Below, piece by piece: positions 6,486-7,762 of a DNA stretch of 7,762 nucleotides (its first letter is position 1; every line of letters starts with the position of its first letter). The notes beneath the pieces are model-generated. The model did no database searches and had not been told where the DNA came from. It saw only the letters and a list, made by a program, of their open reading frames with translations. The translations under genes and the position numbers were made by a program. Source of the stretch: Lysobacterales bacterium. GTDB taxonomy: Bacteria > Pseudomonadota > Gammaproteobacteria > Xanthomonadales > SZUA-36. The stretch is from the NCBI GenBank assembly GCA_026196445.1, contig JAPHTE010000402.1, forward strand, positions 1-7,762, in the 5' to 3' direction.

Positions 6486-6544
6486 TTAAATTGAGCTGGA
6501 GTTAGAAATTCACCCTTCTTGTTACGCGTGCCGTGAAAGACGGT

Positions 6545-6922
6545 TTAACGGTGATCGGTAACCTTGAATCCAAACGGCAGAATAGCCAGCCGGGTCAGCT
6601 TGAGGTGCTGGATCGCAAACGGCAGGCCGATGATGGTGATGGCGAAAAATGCTGCCAGCAACAGGTGCGCCAAGGCCAGTTCCAGGCCGGGCAGGATGAT
6701 CCAGATTATGTTCATGACCACGGCGATGCAACCACCCGGTGGTTCGGTCTCGCGGATCTCCTTGCCGAAAGGAGCCAGGCCCAGCAGGGAAAGTTTGAAA
6801 CACTGGATGCCAAACGGGATGCCGATGATGGTGATACACAGTAGCAGGCCACCAAGAATGTAAGCCACCGACACCAGGAAACCACCGAGAACAAACCAAA
6901 GGATATTAAGCAGAAGAGACAT
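6545..6922 (-). CDS. yccF: YccF-family inner membrane protein
   Basis: A 125-residue hydrophobic protein made of two similar YccF domains. The first (about 1-55) has NILWFVLGG and ITIIGIPFGIQCFKLSLLGLAPFGKEI-type segments; the second (about 68-122) repeats the plan with NIIWIILPG and ITIIGLPFAIQHLKL and ends LPFGFKV. The duplication is visible in the DNA near 6618 and 6812. About four membrane helices are expected. The biochemical role of YccF is not known. ATG 6922 is preferred because MSLLLNILWFVLGG is the usual family beginning; a TTG two codons upstream is in frame, and neither start has a strong ribosome-binding site, which may mean coupling to anmK, whose stop lies 22 nt upstream. Somewhat shorter than the E. 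coli homologue. Confidence 0.9.
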   Translation of the reverse strand: MSLLLNILWFVLGGFLVSVAYILGGLLLCITIIGIPFGIQCFKLSLLGLAPFGKEIRETEPPGGCIAVVMNIIWIILPGLELALAHLLLAAFFAITIIGLPFAIQHLKLTRLAILPFGFKVTDHR

Positions 6923-6944
6923 GATCAATTACCATATTAACAGT

Positions 6945-7762
6945 TCACGGCTCGAATATACGACCCAGCAACGAGGGGTGGCTGGCGCCGGTAATCGTAG
7001 TGGTATCCTGCACCCGCCCAGCAAGGCGTTCGTGCGCCAGCCAGGCAAATAACAGGCCTTCGACCCAATCGGGGTCCGCACCATACCGGTTTGTGGTGTC
7101 CACCACTGCCTGTGGCAGCGCCGCCGCGAGCCGGCCGAGCAGATGGGTATTGTGTGCACCGCCACCGCACACGAGCAGGCGTTTTGGCAACGGGCCGCTC
7201 GCCAGGCAACGCGCAATCGAGATCACTGTCAATTCAGCCAACGTGGTCTGCACGTCGGTCGCATCAAGTGCGTGTTCGGCGAGGAAATTATCCAGCCAGG
7301 TAATGTTGAAGTATTCCGGCCCGGTACTCGCGGGTAGCATCGAGTCAAAATACGGATCCTGCAGCATGCTTTGTAGCAATTGCTTACATACCTTACCCTT
7401 CGCTGCCCAGCTGCCCGCTACGTCGCGGGTCTTTTGCAGGTGGCGCATGGTCCAGACATCCATCAGGCAGATGCCTGGCCCACAGTCAAAACCACTCACG
7501 CCACCACGGGCGGGTAACAGCGTCAGGCTGGCGATACCGCCGATGTTGACGACCGCGCGGTCCTCCCGGTCCGTATAAAACAGTTCCTGGTGCAATAGCG
7601 GCGCCAGCGGTGCACCCCGGCCACCTGCTGCGAGATCCGCACTGCAGAAATCAGAGACCACGGTAACGCCGGTATTCTTGGCCACCAGCTTGCCATTGCC
7701 TGTTCGCATGCTGACCAGCTGCCCGGTGCCTGGCGCGCGCCAGGCATGCTGGCCTTGGGACC
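6945..7762 (-). CDS. anmK: Anhydro-N-acetylmuramic acid kinase, C-terminal part (5' end outside window)
   Basis: Cytoplasmic enzyme of cell-wall recycling that hydrolyses and phosphorylates 1,6-anhydro-MurNAc with ATP to give MurNAc-6-phosphate. The frame is open to the window edge, with 272 codons visible of a family length near 370, so the N-terminal ATP-binding segment is missing from view. AnmK hallmarks present are TGVTVVSDFCSADLAAGGRGAPL (start of this block near 7670), VVNIGGIASL, GFDCGPGICLMDVW, STGPEYFN, LLVCGGGAHN and the late DPDWVEGLLFAWLA. Two small differences from the usual pattern are the common K-S-T-G-R-E reading A-S-T-G-P-E, and G-P-G-N reading G-P-G-I. The internal ATG at 7709 is not the start, since homologous sequence (SQGQHAWR...) continues upstream. 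Followed by yccF after 22 nt. Confidence 0.95.
   Translation of the reverse strand, partial: SQGQHAWRAPGTGQLVSMRTGNGKLVAKNTGVTVVSDFCSADLAAGGRGAPLAPLLHQELFYTDREDRAVVNIGGIASLTLLPARGGVSGFDCGPGICLMDVWTMRHLQKTRDVAGSWAAKGKVCKQLLQSMLQDPYFDSMLPASTGPEYFNITWLDNFLAEHALDATDVQTTLAELTVISIARCLASGPLPKRLLVCGGGAHNTHLLGRLAAALPQAVVDTTNRYGADPDWVEGLLFAWLAHERLAGRVQDTTTITGASHPSLLGRIFEP

Larger units (their letters stand above)
6066..6544. other. Non-coding upstream region of the respiratory operon
   Basis: About 480 bases between yccF and the response-regulator gene. It is visibly AT-richer than the flanking genes in its central and right parts. No open frame here has a recognisable protein; the 63-codon minus-strand frame at 6261-6452 starts inside the repeat array and lacks a domain. 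The region holds the repeat array and FNR-like boxes (6410-6481), a possible -10 element (6383-6388), and, if that promoter is real, a leader of roughly 310 bases. The leader contains a CTGCAAG/CTTGCAG inverted repeat and the palindrome TTGATCTGATCAA (6155-6167). No clear terminator for yccF and no sigma-54 -24/-12 element was seen. Confidence 0.7.

Overview
The window carries one long operon-like gene set plus the end of a second, shorter one, and every gene reads on the minus strand. The proteins suggest a gammaproteobacterium with an anaerobic or microaerobic respiratory lifestyle. The evidence is a proteobacterial-type AnmK beside YccF, many c-type haem proteins, a Tat-exported iron-sulfur protein, and FNR/ANR-like operator sequences. 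The genus cannot be fixed from sequence alone.

Right part (7762 down to 6545): the C-terminal part of anmK (anhydro-N-acetylmuramic acid kinase, peptidoglycan recycling; its start lies beyond the window), followed after 22 nt by yccF, a small inner-membrane protein gene. About 480 bp of non-coding DNA follows (6066-6544). It contains direct repeats with a 24-bp period, two of which hold an FNR-box-like palindrome. One box sits at class II spacing from a plausible -10 element. An imperfect inverted repeat overlaps the array.

Left part (6065 down to 1): six closely spaced genes. In transcription order they are (1) a membrane-anchored response regulator fused to a GcvH-like domain that lacks the lipoyl lysine; (2) an exported nine-haem cytochrome c (c554-like front, c3/c7-like back); (3) a Tat-exported four-cluster ferredoxin-like subunit with a C-terminal anchor; (4) a ten-helix NrfD/HybB/HmcC-type quinone-interacting membrane subunit, whose start overlaps the previous stop; (5) a 46-residue single-helix protein; (6) a sensor histidine kinase with two haem c motifs in its periplasmic domain and a zinc ribbon inserted in its ATPase domain, cut by the window start.

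Genes 2-5 look like a quinone/periplasmic-cytochrome electron-transfer complex of the Hmc/Nrf/Cbc4 kind. Genes 1 and 6 look like a two-component pair whose sensor could carry haem itself and whose regulator has no DNA-binding domain. The inferred picture is a respiratory complex packaged with its own redox-sensing, possibly post-translational, control circuit. The physiological donor and acceptor cannot be told from the sequence.
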